A stretch of DNA of 64,000 nt from Corella eumyota (Eukaryota > Chordata > Ascidiacea > Phlebobranchia > Corellidae), in assembly GCA_963082875.1 (NCBI GenBank), contig OY720103.1, positions 1,612,001 through 1,676,000 on the forward strand, written 5' to 3'. Within the stretch, counting starts at the first letter, position 1, and the number at the start of each line of letters is the position of its first letter. Shown here piece by piece: positions 26,001-36,200 of the stretch. Below the pieces are notes generated by a model. The model made no database searches. It saw only the letters and a program-made list of their open reading frames with translations, and had not been told where the DNA came from. The translations under genes were made by a program, and so were the position numbers.

Positions 26001-28845
26001 TCCCCTATGTTTTGAACACCAATTAGCTGTAAGAGTTAATCTCTAAGAGTTAAGCTCTAAGAGTTAAGCTCTAAGAGTTAAGCTCTAAGAGTTAAGCTTC
26101 AAGAGTTAAGCTCTAAGAGCTGAGGTCTGAGAGCTGTTTTGATCCCTTATTTTTTAAACACCAATTAGCTGTAAGAGTTAAGCTCTAAGAGTTAAGGTCT
26201 AAGAGCTGTTTTGATCCGCTATGTTTTGAACACCAATTAGCTGTAGGAGTTAAACTCTAAGAGCTGTTTTAATCCCCTATGTTTTGAACATCAATTAGCT
26301 GTAAGAGTTAAGCTCTAAGAGCTGTTTTAATCCCCTATGTTTTGAACACCAATTAGCTGTAAGAGTTAAGCTCTAAAAGTTAAGCTCTAAGAGCTGTTTT
26401 AATCCCCTATGTTTTGAACACCAATTAGCTGTAAGAATTAAGCTCTAAAAGCTGTTTTGATCCCCTATGTTTTAAACACAAATTAGCTGTAAGAATTAAG
26501 CTCTAAGAGTTAAGCTCTAAAAGTTAAGCTCTAAGAACTGTTTTAATCCCCTATGTTTTGAACACCAATTAGCTGTAAGGGTTAAGCTCTAAGAGCGTTT
26601 TTGATCCCCTATGTTTTAAACACAAATTAGCTGTAAGAGTTAAGCTCTAAGAGTTAAGCTCTAAGAGTTAAGCTCTAAGAGTTAAGCTCTAAGAGTTAAG
26701 CTCTAAGAGTTAAGCTCTAATAGTTAAGCTCTAAGACTTAAGCTCTAAGACCTGTTTTAATCCCCTATGTTTTGAACACCAATTAGCTGTAAGAGTTAAG
26801 CTCTAAGAGTTAAGCTTGAAGAGCTGTTTTAATCCCCTATGTTTTGAACACCAATTAGCTGTAAGAGTTAAGCTCTAAGAGTTAAGCTCTAAGAGCTGTT
26901 TTAATCCCCTATGTTTTGAACACCAATTTAGCTGTAAGAGTTAAGCTCTAAGAGTTAAGTTCTGAGAGCTGTTTTGATCCCCTATGTTTTGAACACCAAT
27001 TAGCTGTAAGAGTTTAGCTCTAAGAGTTAAACTCTAAGAGCTGTTTTAATCCCCTATGTTTTGAACACCAATTAGCTGTAAGAGTTAAGCTCTATGAGTT
27101 AAGCTCTAAGAGTTAAGCTCTAAGAGTTAAGCTCAAAGAATTAAGCTCTAAGAGTTAAGCTCTAAGAGCTGAGGTCTAAGAGCTGTTTTTATTCCCTATG
27201 TTTTGAACACCAATTAGCTGTAAGAGTTAATCTCTAAGAGTTAAGCTTTAAGTGTTAAGCTCTAAGAGTTAGGCTCTAAGAGTTAAGCTCTAAGAGTTAA
27301 GCTCTAAGAGTTAAGCTTTAAGTGTAAAACTCTAAGAGTTAGGCTCTAAGAGTTAAGCTCTAAGAGTTAAACTCTAAGAGTTTAGCTCTAAGAGTTAAGC
27401 TCTAAGAGCTGAGGTCTAAGAGCTGTTTTGATCCCTTATGTTTTGAACACAAATTAGCTGTAAGAGTTGAGCTCTAAGTGCTGAGGTCTGAGAGCTGTTT
27501 TGATCCCTTATGTTTTGAACACAAATTAGCTGTAAGAGTTGAGCTCTAAGTGCTGAGGTCTGAGAGCTGTTTTGATCCCCTATGTTTTAAACACCATTTA
27601 GCTGTAAGAGTTGAGCTCTAAGAGTTAAGCTCTAAGAGCTGTTTTGATCCTCTATGTTTTGAACACCAATTAGCTGTAGGAGTTAAGCTCTAAGAGTTGT
27701 TTTAATCCCCTATGTTTTGAACACTAATTAGCTGTAAGAGTTAAGCTCTAAGAGTTAAGCTCTAAGAGCTATTTTGATCCCCTATGTTTAGAACACTAAT
27801 TAGCTGTAAGAGTTAAGCTCTAAGAGCTGAGGTCTGAGAGCTGTTTTGATCTCCTATGTTTTGAACACAAATTAGCTGTAAGAGTTAAGCTCTAAGAGTT
27901 AAGCTCTAAGAGTTAAGCTCTAAGAGCTGAGGTCTAAGAGCTGTTTTTATTCCCTATATTTTGAACACCAATTAGCTGTAAGCTCTAAGATCTGAGGTCT
28001 GAGAGCTATTTTGATCCCCTATGTTTTGAACACCAATTAGCTGTAAGAGTTGAGCTCTAAGAGCTGAGGTCTAAGAGCTGTTTTGATCCCCTATGTTTTG
28101 AACACCAATTAGCTGTAAGTGTTAAGCTCTAAGAGCTGAGGTCTAAGTGCTGTTTTGATCCCCCTATGTTTTGAACACCAATTAGCTGTAAGAGTTAAGC
28201 TCTAAGAGCTGAGGTCTAAGAGCTGTTTTCATTCCCTATGTTTTGAACACTAATTAGCTGTAAGAGTTAAGCTCTAAGAGCTGAGGTCTAAGAGCTGTTT
28301 TGATCCCTTATGTTTTGAACACAAATTAGCTGTAAGAGTTGAGCTCTAAGAGCTGAGGTCTGAGAGCTGTTTTGATCCCCTATGTTTTAAACACCATTTA
28401 GCTGTAAGAGTTGAGCTCTAAGAGTTAAGCTCTAAGAGCTGTTTTGATCCTCTATGTTTTGAACACCAATTAGCTGTAGGAGTTAAGCTCTAAGAGCTGT
28501 TTTAATCCCCTATGTTTTGAACCCCTATTAGCTGTAAGAATTAAGCTCTAAGAGCTGAGGTCCAATAGCTGTTTTAATGCCCTATGTTTTGAACACCAAT
28601 TAGCTGTAAGAGTTAATCTCTAAGAGTTGAGGTTTAAGAGCTGTTTTAATCTCCTATGTTTTGAACACCAATTGGCTGTAAGAGTTAATCTCTAAGAGTT
28701 AAGCTCTAAGAGCTGTTTTAATCCCTTATGTTTTGAACACCAATTAGCTGTAGGAGTTAAGCTCTAAGAGTTGTTTTAATCCCCTAAGTTTTGAACACCA
28801 ATTAGCTGTAAGAGTTAAGCTCTAAGAGCTAAGCTCTAAGAGTCG
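23012..28845. repeat. Satellite B: compound minisatellite of 44-nt headers and 14-nt units
   Basis: The array alternates a ~44-nt header, running from GAGCTGTTTT through CCCCTATGTTTTGAACACC to AGCTGTAA, with runs of one to about ten copies of the 14-mer GAGTTAAGCTCTAA. Successive headers are therefore spaced 44 + 14n: about 58 with one 14-mer and 72 with two (for example 25,196 to 25,268). AGCTC and GAGCT flanking TAA form a near-perfect short inverted repeat, so each unit can fold back on itself. Common variants are TTTTGATCCC versus TTTTAATCCC and a GAGGTCTGAGAGCTG form that opens some headers. The last 14 nt of the header itself resembles a diverged 14-mer. No coding sense is apparent, since 14 is not a multiple of three and there is no long open frame. 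Confidence 0.95.
23880..26830. repeat. ~1.65-kb duplicated segment within satellite B
   Basis: Rare variants recur about 1,645-1,665 bp apart in the same order. They are AAGTTC[C/T]GAGAGCTG (23,931 and 25,592), TTGATCCGCTATG (24,567 and 26,213), AGAGCGTTTTTGATCC (24,948 and 26,592) and the long 14-mer run followed by GACCTGTTTT (25,135 and 26,750). The two halves differ in the number of 14-mers per run, so small expansions and contractions have gone on since the larger duplication. Confidence 0.85.
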
Positions 28846-28884
28846 CCTTGTTAACATTACGTCTTTTATTATGTACTACTAAAA

Positions 28885-28991
28885 ATCACAAAGTAAAAAG
28901 AGCACAACGTAAAAAAAGCATAACGTAAAAAAAGCATAAGATAAAAAGCACAAAGTAAAAAAGCACAAAGTAAAAGGGGCACAAAGTAAAG
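28885..28991. repeat. Short tandem repeat, ~16-17 bp unit, at the edge of satellite B
   Basis: About six degenerate copies of a unit like GCACAAAGTAAAAA, with variants GCATAACGTAAAAAAA, follow directly after the end of satellite B (last satellite B match near 28,845). From 28,992 to about 29,114 nothing further is recognisable. Confidence 0.8.
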
Positions 28992-29114
28992 GCAATAGTT
29001 AACATTTAATTCTTTTGCAAATGTAACTATAAAAAAGGTAAAACAATTAGGTAATTAGTATGGACAATATGAAGAATAAACATATTTAAAATAAGTGCTT
29101 GAGATTGGGTTAAT

Positions 29115-29659
29115 TTAGTTTATAGATTCTGTGCAAAGAGCTGTATTAGAAGCAGCAGCTGCTCCAACGATTTTTGTCTCGTCCGTAGATTTCTGAAAAA
29201 AAGTAAAAATTAGGCAAGTTAAACTCAAGTAGTTGTTCGAAAACTTTTTATAATTTAATATATCAGTACTGATACGATTGGTAATTCAAGAACTGTAAGA
29301 TATAATAACAAACATCCAAGACCAAAAGAGATATGAAACAGGAATAAAATGTTAACTTATTCAAAATTTGTGCAAATATTAATTTTAACGTACTTGCGAA
29401 AAGTTGGTTATTGTTAAAAGTCCTGAAATTTCATACTTTTCACTTTTATGTTTTCCTCTTTTCCCATTTCTCTTGGTTCCAGGTCAAAATAATTCCATTT
29501 TTCATATTTTCCCAGAATAGGCTTTATTCCATTTATCCAAACGGTCATGGTAGAAATAAGGGTCTCCATAAATTGGGGCTTAATAAATTGTCTCCACGAT
29601 TGTGGGAAGGCCACACAAAATGCAAAGTAAATTGATTGAGCTAGATTGTTGGCATAACT
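29115..29659 (-). CDS. 3' end of a FAM227 (FWWh-domain)-like gene, partial
   Basis: Two minus-strand exons are supported. The upstream one (29,659-29,444, 72 codons) follows a good acceptor (TACTTTTTGCAG) and encodes a stretch with NLAQSIYFAFCVAFPQSW and WINGIKP. As I recall the family, these resemble the part of the FAM227 proteins in which an aromatic-rich segment ends in a conserved FP-S-W and W-x-x-G-x-x-P. The terminal exon (29,192-29,115, 25 codons plus stop) follows TTTTTTTCAG and ends in CTESIN. In the upstream exon the donor GTGAAA (after 29,444) keeps frame; the better-looking GTATGA seven bases further on would bring an early stop. FAM227 proteins are several hundred residues long, so only the C-terminal part is seen. 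A possible preceding exon lies at 31,802-31,900; the rest is unrecognised or missing. Function of the family is poorly known. The gene call is firmer than the family call. Confidence 0.55.
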
Positions 29660-30148
29660 CTGCAAAAAGTAAGCGTTAGATTTTTTACAAATGAAAATAT
29701 ATCTTTACTCATCTATTAAACGGCAGCATTGATGTTCATAAACCTTTGCAGTACACCACAACCGAACTGACAATGTTTTGATTTGTAAATAAAAAGTTTA
29801 CTTGCTGAGTTTTAGATTATCTAATTGGTTAACTATAATTGAACTGATGTTGTTTGATTTAATTCTTGGATTCCCACTGCTTCCATGCCCAAGTTCAGCG
29901 GTATTCGTTTCTTAATAAAATATTAAAATTAATTAAAAGTAGTTTGAAAATATAACACAACTAGTACAGGTCGTATTATGAGAAGACCGTTTAGTCAAAA
30001 TTTTAATAAATTTTAGAAATATAAACGTAAAAACTTGATAAAAATTATGACCTTTGTTTAAACGATTTTAGTAAACAATATTAAATTGTGCCCCCACCTC
30101 CTAATATATTCGGGGTCACCCCCTAAATCCCAAATCCCCCATACCCCC

Positions 30149-30770
30149 AAAACAGCGATTTTCGGCATTTTCTATGGCCTTGGTGTTTTTGCTAAATTTG
30201 GCCCAAAAAAAATAATAATAATTTGGCATTTTTTTGCAAAAAAGGCATTTACAGTCTACTATAAGCCATTCTAAAGTTTTAAATCTGTTATTAACAATTA
30301 AAAAATCACGTTTTCATCAAAAAAATAAAATTTGAAAAAAAAACGACTCCCGTGCACCATCTTGCGGTAAAAAAATTAATTTATAAAATTCAAAAAAAAA
30401 ATTAAAAAATTCAAAAAAAAAAAATTTTTGACATTTTGGGGCAAAAAAATCTTTTTAATTTAATATAAGTCAGTTTAACGTCTTTAAAATCAAGTTTTTG
30501 TCAAATTTTGTTGACTTACTTTTTTTCCCCAAAACAGCGATTTTTGGCATTTTCTACAAGGGTATATATAGCCTTGGTGTTTTTGCTAAATTTGGCCAAA
30601 AATGAAAAAAAATATTTTTGCATTTTTTTACAAAAAAGGCACTTACAGTCTACTATAAGCCATCCTAACGTTTAAAATCTGTTTTTAACAATTTAAAAAT
30701 CATATTTTAATCAAAAAATAAAATTTGAAATAAAGCGACTCTCGTGCACCATCTTGCAGTAAAAAAATTA
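30149..30770. repeat. Diverged direct repeat pair, ~380 bp apart
   Basis: A block starting AAAACAGCGATTTT, GGCATTTTCTA and GGTGTTTTTGCTAAATTTGG occurs at about 30,149-30,380 and again at 30,530-30,770. Each copy ends in GTGCACCATCTTGC and an A-rich run. The second copy has a short insertion (ACAAGGGTATATAT). Similarity may continue further, since TAACACAACTAGTACAGG near 29,951 resembles TAATGTAACTGGTACAAAC near 31,036, so the unit could be several hundred bases long. It looks like an old, non-coding tandem duplication or interspersed repeat. No ends or target-site duplications are visible. The surrounding 29,660-31,500 is otherwise featureless. Confidence 0.7.
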
Positions 30771-31534
30771 TAATGAAACTAAAAAAAAAGAATTTTGGAC
30801 ATTTTTTGTTGAATTTCTGTGACTTACATCATACATTTACCACTAATACGTTTAATTAAACACAACTTTCGCAGTGATAATATTTATACAGTATTGTTTA
30901 AACTTACCGAAAACAAAAAATTTGTATCAAATAAAATGGGGTCAGGTTTTTTATTGCGATTTACTTTCAGGCTGATTGTCTTAAGAGCCACACCTTTCAA
31001 AATGTTCTAAAAATTAATAGAAGCAAGTTAAAATATAATGTAACTGGTACAAACTATGACAAGACTGCTTTTATATATTATCATTATCTTAAAGTCACTA
31101 TAAATATTTTAAGTAAAAGTTAAAAATTATAAACATTTTTAAAATTTGATTAACTTAAGTAAATATTTAAACTAAAAAACTTTTTAAGTTATTTAACTTC
31201 TATGTTATTGTTGTGCGACATTCTGTAATCATAAGCGTAAAAATTAGAAATATTAATTTAAATAAGTTATGCAAATTTTAGTAAGTAAAATTTAATGACA
31301 AACAAGAACAGTATGCCTATCTTCTAAACTGTAGCATTGTTGTGAAGCACTTAAATGTTGTTTATATTTATAACTTGGCAAAAAGATGCCCTGCATTTAA
31401 AAATATGGTTTATAAAATAATTATTAAATTCACTTTTTAATAAAACGCTATTATCGCCATGAAGATGTAATACAAAATATTATACGTCAAGTTTTTTGCT
31501 TTGGCTTACTTCCCGTCCGCCCCACAAGCGTTAA

Positions 31535-31599
31535 GTCACGTGAATATACGTCGCGTCTGTGGTCACGTGATTTTGAGCCTCACGTCTGTGGTCACGTGA
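31535..31599. promoter_or_regulatory. Cluster of three GTCACGTGA E-box palindromes
   Basis: GTCACGTGA occurs at 31,535-31,543, 31,562-31,570 and 31,591-31,599. The last two lie in a ~29-bp tandem duplication sharing CGTCTGTGGTCACGTGAT. This 9-mer matches the binding site class of bHLH-zipper factors (USF, MITF/TFE). The cluster lies ~940 bp upstream of the PDI-like start codon. The same 9-mer is the central motif of satellite A. A role is inferred only from the motif. Confidence 0.45.
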
Positions 31600-31801
31600 T
31601 CTTGGTCACCATTTTTATCAAATTTAAATAAATTTTAAAACTTATCCGAATAAAATAAATCTTTTTAAGTTTAAATTTTTATATTTTATCCTCGACGTGG
31701 GAAGGTCCAATATATAAGGTTTAACAAAACTTACAAAAAAGGTTAACATATTTTTATTATGAATAACAATTATATTTCGATTATAAATAACCAAAACTTA
31801 C

Positions 31802-31900
31802 CTTCAATGTATCAAATGTAATTTTACATCCATTACTTTGTTCAAAGATTGGCCTTTTTATCATAAGCTTCTTAATAATGTGAATATACATAATTTTTAT
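31802..31900 (-). other. Candidate internal coding exon (minus strand), 33 codons
   Basis: A 99-nt stretch, open in only one frame, lies between a plausible acceptor (TTGTACTTTCAG) and a strong donor (GAAG followed by GTAAGT). It would encode 33 residues including KRPIFEQSNGCKITF. Both ends are phase 0, matching the acceptor phase of the FAM227-like exon at 29,659, so it could be the preceding exon across a 2.1-kb intron. I do not recognise the peptide, and no further exon was found between 31,900 and 32,500. Confidence 0.35.
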
Positions 31901-32270
31901 CTGAAAGTACAATGCATAATTTAGACAACTTTTGCCATATTTTAATATATTTAACATAGCAAACGTTTTAAACTGGTAAAAATACACTTAACTATAAAAC
32001 TTTTTCTATTCTTAGCTATTCCTTTTAGAAATTTAAGATATAAAACTATACTGTAATGCAGAACCCTGCCTTTAACAAAGCGAGATAAACAACGTTCTCT
32101 TATCACTCCTCAAGGCAAAAGCCGTGTTTAAATTTGTGATGTAATATAATTTATCCTCGACGGAAGAATTTATTTAATAAAATAATTTTTAAAAAATTAG
32201 TAAGTTTTGTATAAAATGTAAAAATGATTTAAAAAAAAAAATTACAATATACTCAATATTAATGTACTAA

Positions 32271-32446
32271 TGACGTCACGAGGCTCTGTGGGCTTAAGCC
32301 AAATTTAAAACTACTGTAACTCTTAGCTCGAAAACTGACACATTTACAGTTAAAACTGTAAGCCAAAACGTAGTTTTAAAACAAACATCTAAAATAACAA
32401 CAAAATGCTCATTGTTATTTCAAACGTACTTAGTACTTATATATAC
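32271..32446 (+). promoter_or_regulatory. Putative promoter of the PDI-like gene: CRE/ATF-like site and TATA-like box
   Basis: A perfect TGACGTCA palindrome lies at 32,271-32,278, about 265 bp upstream of the start codon. A TATATATAC stretch lies near 32,438, about 100 bp upstream. CRE-like sites bind ATF/CREB factors, some of which (ATF6, XBP1) act in ER stress, which would suit an ER protein. Only the motifs are seen; the link is inferred. Confidence 0.4.
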
Positions 32447-32541
32447 ACGTGTTAGTGTGAAATATGTACACGTATTCTAACACATGTTAAAATGGAATTC
32501 TAACCTACAAAAGTTTAACTAGTTTACCATATACCTTAATT

Positions 32542-33230
32542 ATGAATGTTGTTCAAATTTGGGTTCTTATCGTCGTTCTGTTTAGTTGGAATTATGTTCA
32601 AGCAGACGATGACAAATACTTTCCAAGAAAAAATGGGATTCTAACTTTGGACGAGCATAGTTTTGTACCAGCTTTATCTAAGTACAAATTTGTACTGGTG
32701 TTATATTGTAAGTACATCCTTAATAAAGTATTAATAAAATCTTAGTTTATTTTTATCAAAATAAACTTATAGTTGCGTGTAAACTATATATAAACCTGTA
32801 GTTGCAAAAAGTGGGTCGTCTAATACTCGTCAAAAAGAAATATATAAATAAAAATGATTTGTTGATAAAAGTTTGAAAGTTTCGAAATTTCTTTAATTTA
32901 CCTTTTTCTGATTAAGTATATTTAAATATTCTTTAAATTTTCAGATGGTAAAAACAAGGAGAGCGCAAAAGCGAAAACTGAACTTGCAAAGGTTCAAGAG
33001 TCACTTTCGGACAAGAAATCAATTATTCATCTGGGGACTTTGGATGCGGAGCGTTATCCTGAAGCCCACAAGGAATATCCAGTTTACCAAACCCCAACCC
33101 TTCGTATGTTTAAAAATGGAAAAGCTTACGACTATCACGGTAAGTTTGCTATAAATTGTTTAAAGCGGATGTGTATCTTTTGTAAATAAAAAACAAAAAT
33201 ATTTTTAATATAAGTTGTGTTTTGAATTTG

Positions 33231-33265
<35 letters not shown>

Positions 33266-36200
33266 CTAGTTTCTTAATTAAACTTGCTATTTTTTAAAAG
33301 TCATTTAAGTTAATTATAAAGTCCATACTTTGATTTAATCTTAACTTAGAAAACTTTTTTTGGTTCAAATTTAAATGGATCAGTCATTGTAAAACTAGAC
33401 TTGATAAAATAACTAAAAGTGATCACAACTTACTAAAAAAAGAAAAAGATTAAGTTACCGACAATTTTATTATAAATGTACATAACAATATTAGCAAGAG
33501 AAACTGTGTTTTAATAAAGTCTTGACTTTTTTCGATATTCGTGAAAAAAATATATTGGGCTTACGAAACTTATAAGACATACCCCCAGTAACATTAGGTT
33601 CACAGCAGTAAAATCTCCACCGAAGGAGTTATTGGTTAATCTGAGCAACGGTTCTGAAACATAAGACAACGCCCCGTTTACCAAACTGATTAAACCAAAT
33701 ATAGTTCCGAAGAATCTGGAAGGAAATTTGCCTGCTAAGCATATCCCACAAAAACTGTAAATCGAGCTTCGGAACAAAGTAAACAACACAAATGAAAAAT
33801 ACTGAAGTGGCAAACATGGTATTAGAATAAATATGTTAAAAGAAATTGCAATCACACTTACAATAGTGCCAGAGATTGCATAGGCTTTAAACCTTGCTAC
33901 TTCGGTTGAAAAATTTTGACGAGTGAGTTTAGAAAGTACAGTGTCAGTTATCACCCCAATAATTGGCGATGCAGGACCGCATAAAAACAAGAAAATCGCA
34001 AATACATTTGAGTAATTAAAATACTCGTCTTCATTGTTTGTTATGCTCCTTATCCAAGGAGAAATGTTACCAATAAAGAAAATATTTCGTACATGTAAGC
34101 ACCATACTTGAATAGCAGTGAACATAAAAAACTTAGTCTTGATGCACGACCAAAGCGAAGGGCCTTGGTCTTTAGATTTTTCTACGACAATCTCTGGGCC
34201 GTTTAATGTAATTTCTTCATCGTTTACTTCAACTTCTTTGGCTTGTTTGCATATTGCTTGAATACCGTAGATGTGCCCTTTATTTGGGTCCATTGGAATA
34301 AACATGCGAGGTGTTAAAAACAAGGTAATGAATATACTTGGGATGGGAAGTACTGAAAACGCAAAAAACATACTGTGAAATGAAAATCCTGAACGATAAA
34401 GCTGCAATATAATCCAGAACGTTAAAGTAGCACTGAGAAACACCCCTGTTAGCAAAGCCACTAAAGTTGATCTAATTTTCGGAAACAAGTTGCTGTATTG
34501 GATACTCGAAATGTAGAATATTGAACCACAAAGAGCTAAACAAACCACTCCTGCGAATAAAAACCATGACGTATCACTTGATGACGTTGCAACTAATAAA
34601 CACCCAACCGAGTAAAGCGTTAAACCAAAAGCCCTGGACAACCAAGTTCCTATTTTGTTGAATAAAATTCCATTGAAGAACACACCAAAGACTAGAATTG
34701 AAATAATGACTGAGTATAAGAAACTGTACATTTCGTCTTGTTTAGTACAGGTTGGATGAATGGGTCCAACATTGGTATGCGATATATTTTCTGTTGTAGG
34801 TGTCAGTACAGTTGTATGTATAGGTGCTATAGAACTGGCTTCATTACCCGTACATAGGTAGCTAAAATATCCCTCTTCTTTTAAAACAGTTGACAGTAAC
34901 GGCCACCCACTTATCATTCCATAAAAAAACATTTCCAAGCAAACAAACACAATACTAAGCACATGTTGAATTTCCATCGTCGTATATTACTTAAACAAAC
35001 ACCTAAGAGCAATGAAGACAACTTTATTAAACGTATACTTAATATTCTAACAGAACTAAACTTTTGTACATTTAAAACATTATTACGTTATGCCAATAGT
35101 ACTCCCTTTTTATATCTGTATAAGTTTATAATCTGGGCAACAAGTTAACCAACATAGTATTCTCAAAGTAAAACGCTGATTCAATGCGGTATTTTATGGT
35201 GAGTTATAAACAAATATTTGATCAGCCATCGACCGCGCATTAACATAGGAAAATAACAAATTTGTGGCCAAATTAAATTAAACCGACAACCAGCAAACTT
35301 AAAGTATTACAATGTTACTTGTACCTGATATTTTAAACGAAAAGTTGTTAGCGTGTATCAGTTATAGGAATAGTAAACCAGCGTATTAGTTACAATGGGT
35401 AAACATGGGAAATACAGGATTTTAGAATTACAGAAAATTAATAAAAAATATCATAAAATCCGCGTGTAACATAAAACAAGTTTTCGTATTTATTCACACG
35501 CCCGAGCGGAGAACATTGACCAAACATATTATAGGTGACATTATTCATTTTATAAATATTTAAAACGACAACGTATTTTTTTAAGCTTTTAATGAATGTA
35601 TACAGGCAAGCACATAAAAAGTCAAAAAATGCAGAAATATATATGTCGAAGTGTTAATAGATAGAATAAATCGTAGTAGAAAGAGTAGAAAGAAACAATT
35701 TTAGTTTTGACTTTTCGATTTTTTTCGATATTCAATGAGAAGATATATTGGATGGGAAAAGCTAAGACAAGAAAATGCTAATAGGATAATATTAACAACC
35801 AAGAAATTTCCCCCAAATGAGTTATTGGTCCATTTAAGCATAGGTTCAGATAGAAATGTAAGTGCTGCATTCATTAACCCAATTATCCCAAACAAAGTCC
35901 CGAAATGTCGAGACGGAAAGCGGCCAGCTAAACAGATACAAGTAAAACTGTAAATCGAACTGCGGAATAAAGTAAACAAGACATAAGAGAAATATTGTAA
36001 AGGCAGGTTAGGTATTGTAACACACACAGAAAAAATAAGTCCAATTGTACTGACAATAAATCCAGAAATAGCATAGGCCTTTAATCTAGCTGCTTTGTCG
36101 GATACCTCTGTGTTTCGAAACCTGGAAATAAGAGCGTCAGTTGTAACCCCAATAATGGGTGAAGCAGGGCCACTTAGAAATAAAAAGATCGCAAATGCAT

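Noticed and set aside
23012-28845. Regular repeats with spacers, superficially like a CRISPR array.
   Set aside because: The 'spacers' are themselves multiples of one 14-mer and the genome is eukaryotic; this is a compound minisatellite.
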